Assembly: GCF_013409255.1 (NCBI RefSeq)
Contig: NZ_JACCAS010000001.1
Span: forward strand, 2,046,001 to 2,110,000
DNA length: 64,000 nt
Source of the DNA: Paraburkholderia bryophila
GTDB lineage: Bacteria; Pseudomonadota; Gammaproteobacteria; Burkholderiales; Burkholderiaceae
Direction: 5' to 3'
Shown: one piece after another, positions 1-8,504 of the stretch
How positions within the stretch are numbered: the stretch's first letter is position 1
Layout: every line of letters begins with the position of its first letter
Notes under the pieces: generated by a model
Told to the model about the DNA's origin: nothing
The model's input: only the letters and a program-made list of their open reading frames with translations
Databases searched by the model: none
Position numbers and translations under genes: made by a program

Positions 1-851
1 TTCGCGTAGCAATCGCAGTAGCGCTCGGAGCCATAACGTTCGCTGACGATCGGCGACGGCAGATCGATCAGTTCGAAGCGGCGGCCGGCGGCGTCGGTGG
101 CGAGTTCCAGCGCGCGGCGATTCTCGCGCATCACCTGAAAGTAATCGCCCTGCACCGGACTCGCCGATTGGCACAGCATCTTGCCCGGCGCGATGAACGA
201 CGCAATGCCGTCCACGTGCCCATTGGTTTCCACTTCGTCCGGATTGCCCGGCAGCCAGATAATTTTTTCAACGCCCAGCATGCGCTTGAGTTCGGCCTCG
301 ATCTCAGCGCGGCTCATGTGCGGATTGCGGTTCGGATGCAGCAGGCAGCTTTCCGTGGTGACCAGCGTGCCCTGACCGTCCACGTAAAAAGCGCCGCCTT
401 CCAGCACCATGTGCGAGTTGAAGATCTGCGCACCGGCCGCGCGGGCGATGTCTTGCGCCACCTGCTGGCAACCGTCGTAAGGCTGGTATTTCTCGCCCCA
501 GCAATTGAAGCGGAACGCGGCGGCGCCCAGGTGGCCGTGCTCGCCTACCAGGAAAATCGGCCCGCAATCGCGCAACCAGTTGTCTTCCGCGGCGACGGCG
601 AGCACCTCGACCGTGCTGCCGAGCAACTCGCGCGCGGCATTCGCCTCGCTATGAAGCGCGGTCACCACGCAACGCTGATAGCGGGCAATCGTCTGCGCGA
701 CTAGCGCGAACTCCCGGCAAACCTTCAGGTAGTGACTGCCCCACAGGTCTTCGCGGCCGTCCAGAATCGGCCAGCCCAACCAGGTGGTATGCATCGTTTC
801 CCATTCAGCGGGCATCCGGTAGCCGTCTCGGCGAGCGTCAAAGCGACTCAT
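1..851 (-). CDS. aguA: Agmatine deiminase, 3' end outside window
   Basis: Cytosolic enzyme that hydrolyses agmatine to N-carbamoylputrescine and ammonia in the arginine-to-putrescine route. About 283 N-terminal residues are visible; the gene runs off the left edge, so the C-terminal catalytic Cys cannot be checked. Family motifs seen in order are NWLRDCGPIF, FNCWGEKYQPYD, LEGGAFYVDG and NGHVDGIASF, which hold the guanidinium-binding Asp, Glu and His positions of the peptidylarginine-deiminase-like fold. The start at 851 has a GGAG sequence about 8 bases upstream. There is no signal peptide, unlike the paralogue at 1895-3412. It is divergent from the LysR gene at 954, which probably controls it. 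The identification is firm. Confidence 0.93.
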   Translation of the reverse strand, partial: MSRFDARRDGYRMPAEWETMHTTWLGWPILDGREDLWGSHYLKVCREFALVAQTIARYQRCVVTALHSEANAARELLGSTVEVLAVAAEDNWLRDCGPIFLVGEHGHLGAAAFRFNCWGEKYQPYDGCQQVAQDIARAAGAQIFNSHMVLEGGAFYVDGQGTLVTTESCLLHPNRNPHMSRAEIEAELKRMLGVEKIIWLPGNPDEVETNGHVDGIASFIAPGKMLCQSASPVQGDYFQVMRENRRALELATDAAGRRFELIDLPSPIVSERYGSERYCDCYA

Positions 852-873
852 CCTGCTATCTCCGTCGTTAAGT

Positions 874-948
874 GGTGAGCCATTGTGATACGGGTTACAC
901 TTGATGAAAAATGATCTTTCTTGCCCGTATCAATCAACTTTTCTCATA
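874..948. promoter_or_regulatory. Probable LysR operator/promoter between aguA and its regulator
   Basis: This 102-base divergent gap holds GATACGGG (887-894) and its exact inverted copy CCCGTATC (924-931), a spaced dyad of the kind LysR regulators bind. Aligned by eye without gaps, 874-948 matches 6640-6714 at about 50 of 75 positions, including an identical 14-mer GGTGAGCCATTGTG and TGATGA at the same distance. The second copy lies upstream of the potF-like gene. Function is inferred from position and conservation. Confidence 0.5.
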
Positions 949-953
949 TCTCC

Positions 954-1862
954 ATGCAACGTGTTCCGTCCCTGAAGTTGCTGATGGGCTTCGAAGCCGC
1001 CGCGCGGCTGGGCAATTTCTCGCGCGCGGCAGACGAACTGCATCTGTCGCAATCGGCGATCAGCCATCAGATCCAGCAACTGGAAGAACAGTTGGGGCAG
1101 CCGCTGTTTCGCCGGATCGGGCGTGGTGTGGAATTGACGGTGGCGGGCGAGGTGCTGCAGCGAAGCGTGCAACGTTCGATGGAAACGCTGCGCAGCGGGC
1201 TCGGCCGCATCGCCACCTATCTGGACCCTGGACTGGTCGTGCTGGTGTGTCCCGCGCCGGTGCTGCACGGCTGGCTGCAACCGCGCCTCGAACAGTTGCA
1301 ACAGGTGCTCCCGGATCTGTGCCCGCTGCTCTCCACGGACGAAAGCGCGCGTTACGTCGATGAGATCGACGTCGATCTGACGATCGGCGCGCGGCCTATG
1401 CAGCAGGCCGGCCTGCTCGAAGTGCCTTTCCTCCAGGACGAATGGGTGACCGTCTGCGCCACGGAACTGGCGGCGAAACTCGCACGCGTGCCGCGCGCCA
1501 AGCATCATCTGCATACGGGCCTGATCTGCCTGGAAGAAAACCTCACCAGCGAGAGCACGGGGCCGATTTTTCGCGGGCAGTTGGCGGCGTTTCGCATGAA
1601 CGCGATCTACGACGATCAGCGTCTGGTGCTGGATGCCGTATTGCGGGGGCGCGGCATTGCCTGCCTGTCGCGGCTGGTCGCGCAAGGCAGCATCGATCAG
1701 GGCGCGTTGACCGTGCTCGCCGATTACCCGCGTTTGCCGGGCATGACGTGGTGGCTGTCGCGCGTGGCCGGGCCGTCGCGCTCGCCTTTCGTCGAGCAGA
1801 TGTATGAATGGTTGCTCGCACAGGGCAAGCAGGCCGATCCCGGCCGCGGGCTCGAGGTCTAA
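954..1862 (+). CDS. LysR-family transcriptional regulator (GcvA-like)
   Basis: A DNA-binding regulator of 302 residues. The N-terminal winged helix-turn-helix covers about residues 5-65 and includes FEAAARLGNFSRAADELHLS and QSAISHQIQQLEEQLGQPLF, followed by the effector-binding domain. The ATG at 954 is preferred over an in-frame TTG at 921, because the family normally starts just before the PSLKLLMGFEAAARLGN helix. It is divergent from the agmatine deiminase gene with about 100 bases between the starts, the usual arrangement for a LysR gene and its target. A polyamine-related effector is plausible but inferred. The gene ends 32 bases before the convergent stop of the exported deiminase. Confidence 0.88.
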   Translation: MQRVPSLKLLMGFEAAARLGNFSRAADELHLSQSAISHQIQQLEEQLGQPLFRRIGRGVELTVAGEVLQRSVQRSMETLRSGLGRIATYLDPGLVVLVCPAPVLHGWLQPRLEQLQQVLPDLCPLLSTDESARYVDEIDVDLTIGARPMQQAGLLEVPFLQDEWVTVCATELAAKLARVPRAKHHLHTGLICLEENLTSESTGPIFRGQLAAFRMNAIYDDQRLVLDAVLRGRGIACLSRLVAQGSIDQGALTVLADYPRLPGMTWWLSRVAGPSRSPFVEQMYEWLLAQGKQADPGRGLEV

Positions 1863-1894
1863 CGCGTCTCGGCACAGCGGCCGGCTCTTTCACG

Positions 1895-3412
1895 TCACGC
1901 GGGCAGTTCCCTCGTCGTGCAGTGAATCCCGCCGCCGCCCGACGCAATCCCCAGAATGTCCACCTGAACGATGTCGCGCCAGCCGGCATAAGGCTGGATC
2001 GCTGCCAGTGCGGCGGCGTCCGCGTTGGCGTCGTTGAACTTCGGCATGATGATCGCGCCGTTGCAACTGTAGAAATTGACGTAGCCGGCCGCGAAGTTGG
2101 TCAACTGACTATCGTTCAAGGTCACGCCGTTGGAAGTCCCATAGTTCGCAGGCGTGGTCAGTTCGATCAGTTGCAACGTTCGTCCGCTCGCATCCGTTTG
2201 ATTGTTCAGATGCTGCCAGTTGGCTTCGGTCAGCGCCCGCTCGCCCATGGAATTCGACGCGTCGTAGCAATAGGCGACCACGCCGGGCGCGAGGAACTTC
2301 GCGTAGAAATCGACGTGCCCGTTCGTGATGTCGGTTTCCTTGGCCGGCGTCGCGGCGCCGCCTTTTCCACCGGCTCCGCAACCGCGCGGAAAGATCGCCA
2401 GCCCGGGAATCCAGATGATTTTCTGCACGCCGAGCGTGCGTTGCAGTTCTGCCAACACAGTATCTTTGGCGGTCGGCAGAAGGGTAGCGTGGGCGATCAC
2501 ACCATTCGGAATCGAGAACAGTTGCGGGTTGCGATTGACGTGCAGCACGGCGGATTCCGTGAGGATCGCCGTGGCCTCGCCGTCGAATTCGATCGCGCCG
2601 CCTTCGAGCGTCAACGTGCTTTGAACCAGCGTCGCGTTGTTCGCATTCGCCATCCAGCCCGCCAGCGTGTGATCCTTCGCGAACGGCTGGAAGAATTTGC
2701 CCGCTTTCGACTTGTTGCTGCTCGCCGCGACCGAAGCCGGCACCGTCATGCCCGCGTTGAGGTTCAAGCCGTCCGTGTTCGCATTGCCCCAGCCGCTGAA
2801 ATTGAAACTCACCGCGCACAACGCGTTGCCGTTCGCCGTGTCCTTCACAAAGAGACAACCGGTGTCGCGCGTCCACAAATCGTCGAAGCCATTGGCGAGC
2901 GCGATCAGATTGACGCCGCCCACGCCCGTGCCGCGCGCCACGTAGTTGGCATGAATGTCGGGATTCGCGCCGCTCGCCGTCGCCAGCAAACTTTGCGCGA
3001 CGCTCAGGTCGACCGGCAGCACCAGCATGTTGACCGGCTCATACGTACCGATCGCTTTCGCCACGTCCATCAGATCGGCGCGCACCCGGTCGATACCGGC
3101 GTCCGTGCTTTGCGACGTGACGGGCGTCCAGATGCCTTCCGAGCCCGAGGCGAAGGCCATATAGGTTGCCGTGTGCGATGCGTTTTCGGCGGGCAGTAGA
3201 TACGCCGCCTGGTTCGGCAACTCGTTCGCGGATAAGCGCGCGGACGAGCGAGCCGCGGCAGGACTGGACGGCGAATCCGCGCCGCCGCAAGCCGCCAGCG
3301 TGCCCATCAACGACACGCCGAGCAGCGTGGCCGATCCTTTGATAAAGCTGCGGCGTGTCAATGGCGAGTGAACGGGCGCCACGCACGACGGTTGGGTGCT
3401 TTTGTCCTTCAT
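1895..3412 (-). CDS. Exported agmatine deiminase-family lipoprotein (Tat signal)
   Basis: This is a 505-residue peptidylarginine/agmatine deiminase-family enzyme with an export signal. Residues 19-25 read TRRSFIK, a twin-arginine motif, followed by a hydrophobic stretch and the lipobox LAAC with Cys42, so it should be exported folded and lipid-anchored. The catalytic set looks intact: LWTRDTGCLF, NFSGWGN, LEGGAIEFDG, NGHVDFYAKF and GGGGIHCTTR with the nucleophile Cys at about residue 498. It therefore probably hydrolyses agmatine or a related guanidino compound outside the cytoplasm. It lies in a block with a cytosolic aguA, a DUF3138 protein and a putrescine-binding protein. The fold is certain; the exact substrate (agmatine or peptidylarginine) is not. 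Confidence 0.85.
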   Translation of the reverse strand: MKDKSTQPSCVAPVHSPLTRRSFIKGSATLLGVSLMGTLAACGGADSPSSPAAARSSARLSANELPNQAAYLLPAENASHTATYMAFASGSEGIWTPVTSQSTDAGIDRVRADLMDVAKAIGTYEPVNMLVLPVDLSVAQSLLATASGANPDIHANYVARGTGVGGVNLIALANGFDDLWTRDTGCLFVKDTANGNALCAVSFNFSGWGNANTDGLNLNAGMTVPASVAASSNKSKAGKFFQPFAKDHTLAGWMANANNATLVQSTLTLEGGAIEFDGEATAILTESAVLHVNRNPQLFSIPNGVIAHATLLPTAKDTVLAELQRTLGVQKIIWIPGLAIFPRGCGAGGKGGAATPAKETDITNGHVDFYAKFLAPGVVAYCYDASNSMGERALTEANWQHLNNQTDASGRTLQLIELTTPANYGTSNGVTLNDSQLTNFAAGYVNFYSCNGAIIMPKFNDANADAAALAAIQPYAGWRDIVQVDILGIASGGGGIHCTTRELPA

Positions 3413-3474
3413 CGCATCTCCATGAGCTATGAGCTGTGAGTTATCAGCTGTGAATCAACTGATTCGGTCTTCCA

Positions 3475-3508
3475 CAGCGTCATGCCCACGAAACACGGCA
3501 TGACGCTG
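3475..3508 (-). terminator. 12-bp perfect hairpin after the DUF3138 gene
   Basis: CAGCGTCATGCC at 3475-3486 pairs exactly with GGCATGACGCTG at 3497-3508 around a 10-base loop. It begins 13 bases past the stop codon of the minus-strand DUF3138 gene. There is no clear U-tract, so it may terminate transcription weakly or protect the mRNA 3' end. Confidence 0.5.
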
Positions 3509-3520
3509 CGTCATACCGCG

Positions 3521-5077
3521 CTAGAACGAGTAGATAAACTGCGTGGCGAGCAGGTCGTTGGAACTGCTGTACGAACCGTCGTTGCGCAGGAACACCTTGT
3601 TGTTGGCCCAGTCGTGCCGGTACTCGACCTTCACCGTGATCTGTGCGGTCGGGAAGAACAGCAGATCGAGCGCGACGTCCTGACGATTCGAGCCCTTGCA
3701 CTGCAGGCCCAGACCGCCGTTCGCCTGCGCATTGGCCATGCAGTCCGCGCTGACGCCGAAGCCGTTGTACGGATCACGCCCTTGCCCATTCAGCGCGACC
3801 CCGCCGCCACCGCCGCCGTTCTTGCTGTCGGCGAGGAAGTCGTAGCGCAGCGTCGCGCCCATCCGCCCGAGACCCGGCACACTGAACTTGCGGTGCGCCA
3901 GCAGCGACACGCCATACCACTGCGCCTGGCCGCCGTTGAAGGCGGCGTTCTGCTGCTGGCCATAGTCGAGTTCGACGTTGTATTGCACGTCGGCGAGTAG
4001 ATAGGTCAGGTCGGCTTCGGAGAAAAAGAACGTGCCGAAACCACTCGGCGCCTGACCGCTCACGCCATAACTGACCGCGCCGGTCGTCGGATTGATCGCG
4101 CTCGGCAAGGTCTGCCGGCCGATGTTGAACGACGCGCCGATATCGAGCGCGCTCGACCACGTATAGTCCGCGCGCGCGGTGAAGGTCGGCACCTTGTTGC
4201 TGGTGGTGATCGGGTCGCCCAGTGCGTTGGCGCCGGTCTGCGTGATGGCGCCGTTGGTCCGGTACTGTTCGTTGCCGAGCAGGAACTTCCACGCCCAGTT
4301 GCCCTTCGCGTAGTTCGCGCCGAGGCCGATATAGCTGCCCGGATCGGAGAAGTCGTACAGCAGGTTGTGGGTCAGCGTGAGCATCTGGTTCGACTGCTGC
4401 ACTTCATAACCGCCGAAGCTCGACATCAAGCCGGCGACGAACGTCGTCGTGCCCGACAGCGGCACGCTGAGCACCGCCGTGTTCAGAATGTCGTTGCCGA
4501 TCTGGCCATGCTCGTTTTGCAGCAACGTGATGCCGTTGCCGCGATTCGGCATCAGCGTGATTTCCGCCGACGGCGCCATCGGCCCGACGCCGAAGGTCTT
4601 CTTGATGTCGAGGTACACGTCGCCGAACGTACTGTTGAAGTAGCCGCCGGTGCTTTCGTGGTTCGCGAACAGGAACGACGAACTGCCTTGCGCGCGGTTG
4701 TACACGTAAGTCGGATCGATATAACCGGTGACCGAGAGACCGGCAATCGGACCCGTGTTCGCAGCGTCTTCGAGCGAATTCACTTTGAGTGTTTGAACGG
4801 CGAGTTGCTGCTTCATCGACGTGACGTCGTCGTTGGTCAGCGTCGCCTGCGCCTGACCGTACGCGGACGATGAGACGTCGACCGGTGCGAGTGCCGGCGC
4901 GGGCATTGCGGCGGCGGCTACCGGTGCGGCCGGCGGTTGCGTCTGCAACCGCTTCACCTCTTTTTGCAGCGCGTCGAGGCGTGCCTGCAACGCCCGGATC
5001 TGGTCCGCCGTGGTGTCCGCCAGCGCGATGCCGGGCAGACAGCCCGCCACCAGCAGACCAATCAGTTTCTTTCTCAC
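3521..5077 (-). CDS. DUF3138 family envelope protein (porin-like)
   Basis: This is a 518-residue exported protein. The start is GTG at 5077 with a GAGGAG ribosome site; it gives a short signal peptide (KKLIGLLVAGCLPGIALA) followed by a coiled-coil stretch (TADQIRALQARLDALQKEV), a layout typical of outer-membrane beta-barrels with an N-terminal periplasmic helix. The remainder is rich in alternating aromatic and polar residues and ends in TQFIYSF, with the terminal Phe expected of an outer-membrane barrel. DUF3138 is, as I recall it, a Burkholderiales family of unknown function. Its position between an exported deiminase and a putrescine-binding protein suggests a channel for polyamines or agmatine. 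Identification as DUF3138 is from recall of family sequence; the substrate is inference. Confidence 0.75.
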   Translation of the reverse strand: MRKKLIGLLVAGCLPGIALADTTADQIRALQARLDALQKEVKRLQTQPPAAPVAAAAMPAPALAPVDVSSSAYGQAQATLTNDDVTSMKQQLAVQTLKVNSLEDAANTGPIAGLSVTGYIDPTYVYNRAQGSSSFLFANHESTGGYFNSTFGDVYLDIKKTFGVGPMAPSAEITLMPNRGNGITLLQNEHGQIGNDILNTAVLSVPLSGTTTFVAGLMSSFGGYEVQQSNQMLTLTHNLLYDFSDPGSYIGLGANYAKGNWAWKFLLGNEQYRTNGAITQTGANALGDPITTSNKVPTFTARADYTWSSALDIGASFNIGRQTLPSAINPTTGAVSYGVSGQAPSGFGTFFFSEADLTYLLADVQYNVELDYGQQQNAAFNGGQAQWYGVSLLAHRKFSVPGLGRMGATLRYDFLADSKNGGGGGGVALNGQGRDPYNGFGVSADCMANAQANGGLGLQCKGSNRQDVALDLLFFPTAQITVKVEYRHDWANNKVFLRNDGSYSSSNDLLATQFIYSF

Positions 5078-5296
5078 GCAAAGTCTCCTCGTTTGTTGTA
5101 GTGCGATTAATGGGTTGAGGCGTTGACCGTCGCGAGCGCTGCCTTTCGCGGTATGCAGGCGCGAGCGGCCCCTGCGAGGCACGCGAAGCGGCTCACAATC
5201 GGTACTGCGGCGATCAGGGAAAGGTCGCGCTCTCTCGCGCCCGTTAGCGGCGCGACAGAAGGGTTAGCGCGGCGATGGCCTCATGCGGCGCGACGC

Positions 5297-6418
5297 TCAG
5301 CGGCCCGCCTTCAACTGCGCCCAAAGACGGTTTTCCAGGCGGACGATATCGATCGGCAACGGCCTCATCAGCGTCATCTTGCTCAGCACGTCGTCGCCCG
5401 GATAAACGCTCAGATTCTGCGATACCACCTGGCTGACGAACGGCCGCGCGGCGCGGTTCGCAGTCGGATAGAACACCTCGTTGGTGATCGCCGCGTTGAC
5501 CTTCGGGTCCTCGATATAGTTGATCCACTTCATTGCCGCTTCGGGATGCGGCGCATCCTTCGGAATCACCATCACGTCGAACCACAGCAAGCCGCCTTCC
5601 TTGACGTTCGAGAAGCGGATCTCGTACGAGCGTTTCGCCTCGGCCGCGCGCCGCCGTGCAATACCCACGTCGCCGGACCAGCCAATCGCCACGCAAACAT
5701 CGTTATTGGCGAGGTCGTTGATATAGCCCGACGAGTTGAACTGCGTGATGTATGGCCGCACTTTCTTCAGCAGATCGAAGGCAGCCTGATAGTCGGCGGG
5801 GTTCGAGCTATTCGGATCCTTGTGCAGATACTGCAGCGCGGTCGCGAACGCGTCGGCGGCCTGATCGAGGAACGAAACGCCACAGCTCTTCAATTTCGAC
5901 ACGTTCGCCGGATCGAATACCAGTGCCCAACTGTCCACCGGCGCGTTGTCGCCCAGCGCCTTTTTCACTTCCTGCACGTTGTAGCCGATACCGTCGGTGC
6001 CGTACGCCCAGGGCACGCCGTATTGCGCACCCGGATCGGCATCCGCGATCATTTTCATCAGCACCGGATCGAGATTCTTCAGGTTCGGCATTTGCGCCTT
6101 GTCGAGCTTCTGCAGCATGCCCGCCTGAATCTGTCGCGCCATATAGTTCGACGACGGCACGACCACGTCGAAACCCGAACTTCCTGCCAGAAGCTTCGCT
6201 TGCAGCGTGTCGTCGCTGTCGTAGTTGTCGTAGCGCACGTGAATGCCGGACTGCTTTTCGAAATTCGGAATCGTGTCCTTCGCGATGTAATCCGACCAGT
6301 TGTAGACGTTGAGTTCGGTGTCGGCCGCGCGTGCGGATGCCGGGCAAAACAGCAACAGCCCGGTAATCGCGACGAGAGCGGCACTCGCGGCCTGATGATG
6401 GAGATGACGAACACGCAT
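5297..6418 (-). CDS. Putrescine-binding periplasmic protein (PotF/SpuD type)
   Basis: Solute-binding component of a polyamine ABC importer, 373 residues. The start at 6418 has AAGGAAAAT upstream and gives a signal peptide ending in ARAAD. The mature protein reads closely like E. coli PotF: LNVYNWSDYIAKDTIPNFEK, GFDVVVPSSNYMARQIQAG, LKSCGVSFLD, YINDLANNDVCVAIGWSGD and KVNAAITNEVFYPTANRAA. The aromatic and acidic residues that hold the diamine in PotF are largely present. No ATPase or permease gene is adjacent, so it must work with subunits encoded elsewhere or act as a sensor. The control-region copy at 6640-6714 suggests joint regulation with aguA. Confidence 0.9.
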   Translation of the reverse strand: MRVRHLHHQAASAALVAITGLLLFCPASARAADTELNVYNWSDYIAKDTIPNFEKQSGIHVRYDNYDSDDTLQAKLLAGSSGFDVVVPSSNYMARQIQAGMLQKLDKAQMPNLKNLDPVLMKMIADADPGAQYGVPWAYGTDGIGYNVQEVKKALGDNAPVDSWALVFDPANVSKLKSCGVSFLDQAADAFATALQYLHKDPNSSNPADYQAAFDLLKKVRPYITQFNSSGYINDLANNDVCVAIGWSGDVGIARRRAAEAKRSYEIRFSNVKEGGLLWFDVMVIPKDAPHPEAAMKWINYIEDPKVNAAITNEVFYPTANRAARPFVSQVVSQNLSVYPGDDVLSKMTLMRPLPIDIVRLENRLWAQLKAGR

Positions 6419-6639
6419 GGTTATTTTCCTTGAAGTAAGCGTGAGGATTGACGGTGTGTGAGGCGATCGGACACAGCCGGTCATGGCAGGCGTGACTGAT
6501 TCACGCTGGCCCGCAACCTGGCTGACTGCTTGATTTCCATTACTAACTAAATGATTTATCTGAATCGCCAGGCGAATCGACATGAGCACTTTGCTCAAGC
6601 AATCTCATCGCGACGAAGGCCGGCTGCTGCCTGTCGATG
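6419..6639. other. Leader region of the potF-like gene
   Basis: Non-coding stretch between the potF-like start and the duplicated control segment at 6640. Apart from the AAGGAAAAT ribosome site just before the gene, I see no convincing gene or hairpin here. A promoter for the potF-like gene should lie in it. Confidence 0.4.
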
Positions 6640-6714
6640 GGTGAGCCATTGTGGGTCGAACAAAAGCTGATGAGAATTGATGTTTTTTGTTTGATTCGAT
6701 CAATTCCGCTCATG
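6640..6714. promoter_or_regulatory. Second copy of the aguA/LysR control region
   Basis: It aligns without gaps with 874-948: an identical 14-mer at 6640-6653, TGATGA at the same offset (6668-6673), and 26 of the last 41 positions identical. It contains the palindrome TTGATTCGATCAA at 6690-6702. It lies about 220-300 bases upstream of the potF-like start, and no LysR gene follows it on the other side. Either it is a conserved operator or the remains of a duplicated aguA-LysR intergenic segment. Confidence 0.5.
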
Positions 6715-6748
6715 CCTTTCAGGACGAAAGGTAGCGGACGCGCAAACA

Positions 6749-6785
6749 AAAACGCCGTCCCTGTGGCCGGTTGGCCGGGACGGCG
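6749..6785 (-). terminator. Rho-independent terminator of the DUF1254 gene
   Basis: CGCCGTCCC and GGGACGGCG form a perfect 9-bp stem around a 13-base loop. On the minus strand the stem is followed by a T-run (AAAAA on the plus strand just left of the stem). It lies 30-70 bases after the stop of the minus-strand gene at 6819. Confidence 0.8.
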
Positions 6786-6818
6786 CGGGTCGAAACGGCG
6801 GCACTCTACTTCATGCGC

Positions 6819-8285
6819 TTACCTCACGCGTTGAAACCCCGGCGGCGCCCACTTGCCATCCAGCGCATCGGCGCGCGGCGAATAGACCCGCAGCGTCGGT
6901 CCCAACGAACCGGATGCGGGCGAAGGCAACCAGTTCGACTCCTTGTCGGCGCCGGGCGAATCGTGCTGGATATACAGATCGAGCGACCCATCGGCGTTGA
7001 ACCTGAGCTTGTCATGGCTGCCTAGCGCGAAGCGCTCCAGCGGATTCGGCACCTGAAAACCCTGGTGGTCGTACATGGTCAGCGACCAGAACGCGTCGGC
7101 GGGCGGCAGGCTGTCTTTGTCGAAATGCAGCACGTAGCGGTTCGCGCCATCGAGCGGCTTGCCTTCGCTGTCGCGGAACGCGGTCGGGTAAATCGCGTCC
7201 GCGGGCAAATTCGCACCGAGCCCCGCCAGCGCGATCACCGCGCGGTGACGATACGACGTGCCGTAGGTGCCGATGTTGTCGATCACCATCGACCAGCCGT
7301 CGACATGCTGCCCACCGGTTTTGAGCGTATCGGTCATGCGTTGCAGCGCTTCTTTCGCGCCCGCGTTGATCGCGTCGCGCGTCGCGTTGTCCAGTCGCGC
7401 CGGGTCCCATGTCTTGCCGGGCACGATTCCAAGCGCCTGCGCGCGGAACAGGATCGGGTAGTCGTCCGCGTGTGCCGGATAGCGTGCCATCAACTGCGAA
7501 AGCCGCGTCAGCATCTCGACACCGCTCAGCCGGTTCACCTGCACCAGCGGCGGCGTGCGGGCGTCGACACCGGCATCGCCCGGCGCGCTATCCGCTACCG
7601 CGCCGGACGTTGCCGACGGATTCAGCGGCGTCAATTCGAAGCCATCCTGCAGCCGACGAACCTGTTTGTAGTCTTCCGGGCCGTTGGTCTGGATGCGCGC
7701 CATCAGCCAGATCGTCGAGGTGGGCGCGTCGATCCTTTGCACACCCGCCGGCAACGTGCCGTGCCAGCCCGGCGGCACGTAGGCGTAGCGGCCGGCCCGC
7801 GTACCGGTCGTGCGCGAACCCACCGAGGCGAACACGTCGGTCCACATATCCAGCGACGGTACGAGGTAGTAGCGGCCCTGCGTGTCGGGCACGCTCAGGA
7901 TGACCGGCCCGTTGCGCAGATCGAGCCACGCCAGCGAATACAGCGTGTCGAAGTTGAAGCGCACCACGTCTCTCGCGTCCGCCTTGGGATAGCTACGAAA
8001 ATGCGCGAACTGGTTCGGCGGCGCGCGCATCGGCACCGAACGGGCGTCGGGCACGTCGGTAGCCTGTCTCATGGTGATGTCCATGAGCACGATCGGATAA
8101 GCGTAGTAATACAGGTCGCGCGCGAGCGACTGCATGTCAGCCGCCGACAACGCGATCGGTTGAGCCTGCGCTCGCGTCGCATCAGGCGTCGCGGCGACGC
8201 CCACATGAGCGAAACCGCCCGCGAAAGAAGCAGCCAGCAGCAGGCCAATGAGCCGCGGCCGGAAAAAGTGATTCGTCAGTGTCAT
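6819..8285 (-). CDS. DUF1254/DUF1214 domain exported protein, copy 1
   Basis: This is a 488-residue protein with a signal peptide (LIGLLLAASFAGGFAHVGVA). The DUF1254 domain includes ARDLYYYAYPIVLMDITMRQ and RFNFDTLYSLAWLDLRNGPV. The C-terminal DUF1214 part includes VLHFDKDSLPPADAFWSLTM and LYIQHDSPGADKESNWLPSP. The family is common in proteobacteria and has no settled reaction. An upstream in-frame ATG at 8372 has a better ribosome site (AGGAGACCC) but would put 29 extra residues before the signal peptide, so 8285 is chosen; 8372 remains possible. It is divergent from a broken LysR gene. A paralogue lies at 11919-13331. Confidence 0.82.
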   Translation of the reverse strand: MTLTNHFFRPRLIGLLLAASFAGGFAHVGVAATPDATRAQAQPIALSAADMQSLARDLYYYAYPIVLMDITMRQATDVPDARSVPMRAPPNQFAHFRSYPKADARDVVRFNFDTLYSLAWLDLRNGPVILSVPDTQGRYYLVPSLDMWTDVFASVGSRTTGTRAGRYAYVPPGWHGTLPAGVQRIDAPTSTIWLMARIQTNGPEDYKQVRRLQDGFELTPLNPSATSGAVADSAPGDAGVDARTPPLVQVNRLSGVEMLTRLSQLMARYPAHADDYPILFRAQALGIVPGKTWDPARLDNATRDAINAGAKEALQRMTDTLKTGGQHVDGWSMVIDNIGTYGTSYRHRAVIALAGLGANLPADAIYPTAFRDSEGKPLDGANRYVLHFDKDSLPPADAFWSLTMYDHQGFQVPNPLERFALGSHDKLRFNADGSLDLYIQHDSPGADKESNWLPSPASGSLGPTLRVYSPRADALDGKWAPPGFQRVR

Positions 8286-8504
8286 GGGGGAGGGAAAGCA
8301 AAGGCATCGAGGTTGATCAATCGCCATGCCGACGAAAACCGGGCCACCCGCTCCCGTCGAATTCATCCGCATGGGTCTCCTGCGTGGTTGGCTCATCACG
8401 GTGCGCACCGTCCGGCCGACCATCGCGTCGCGCCAGTTTCCAGCTAAACTCCCCGCACATTCCAATGCATTATTCTGATAGCGAGCTTGCAAATCGTGCA
8501 TGAA

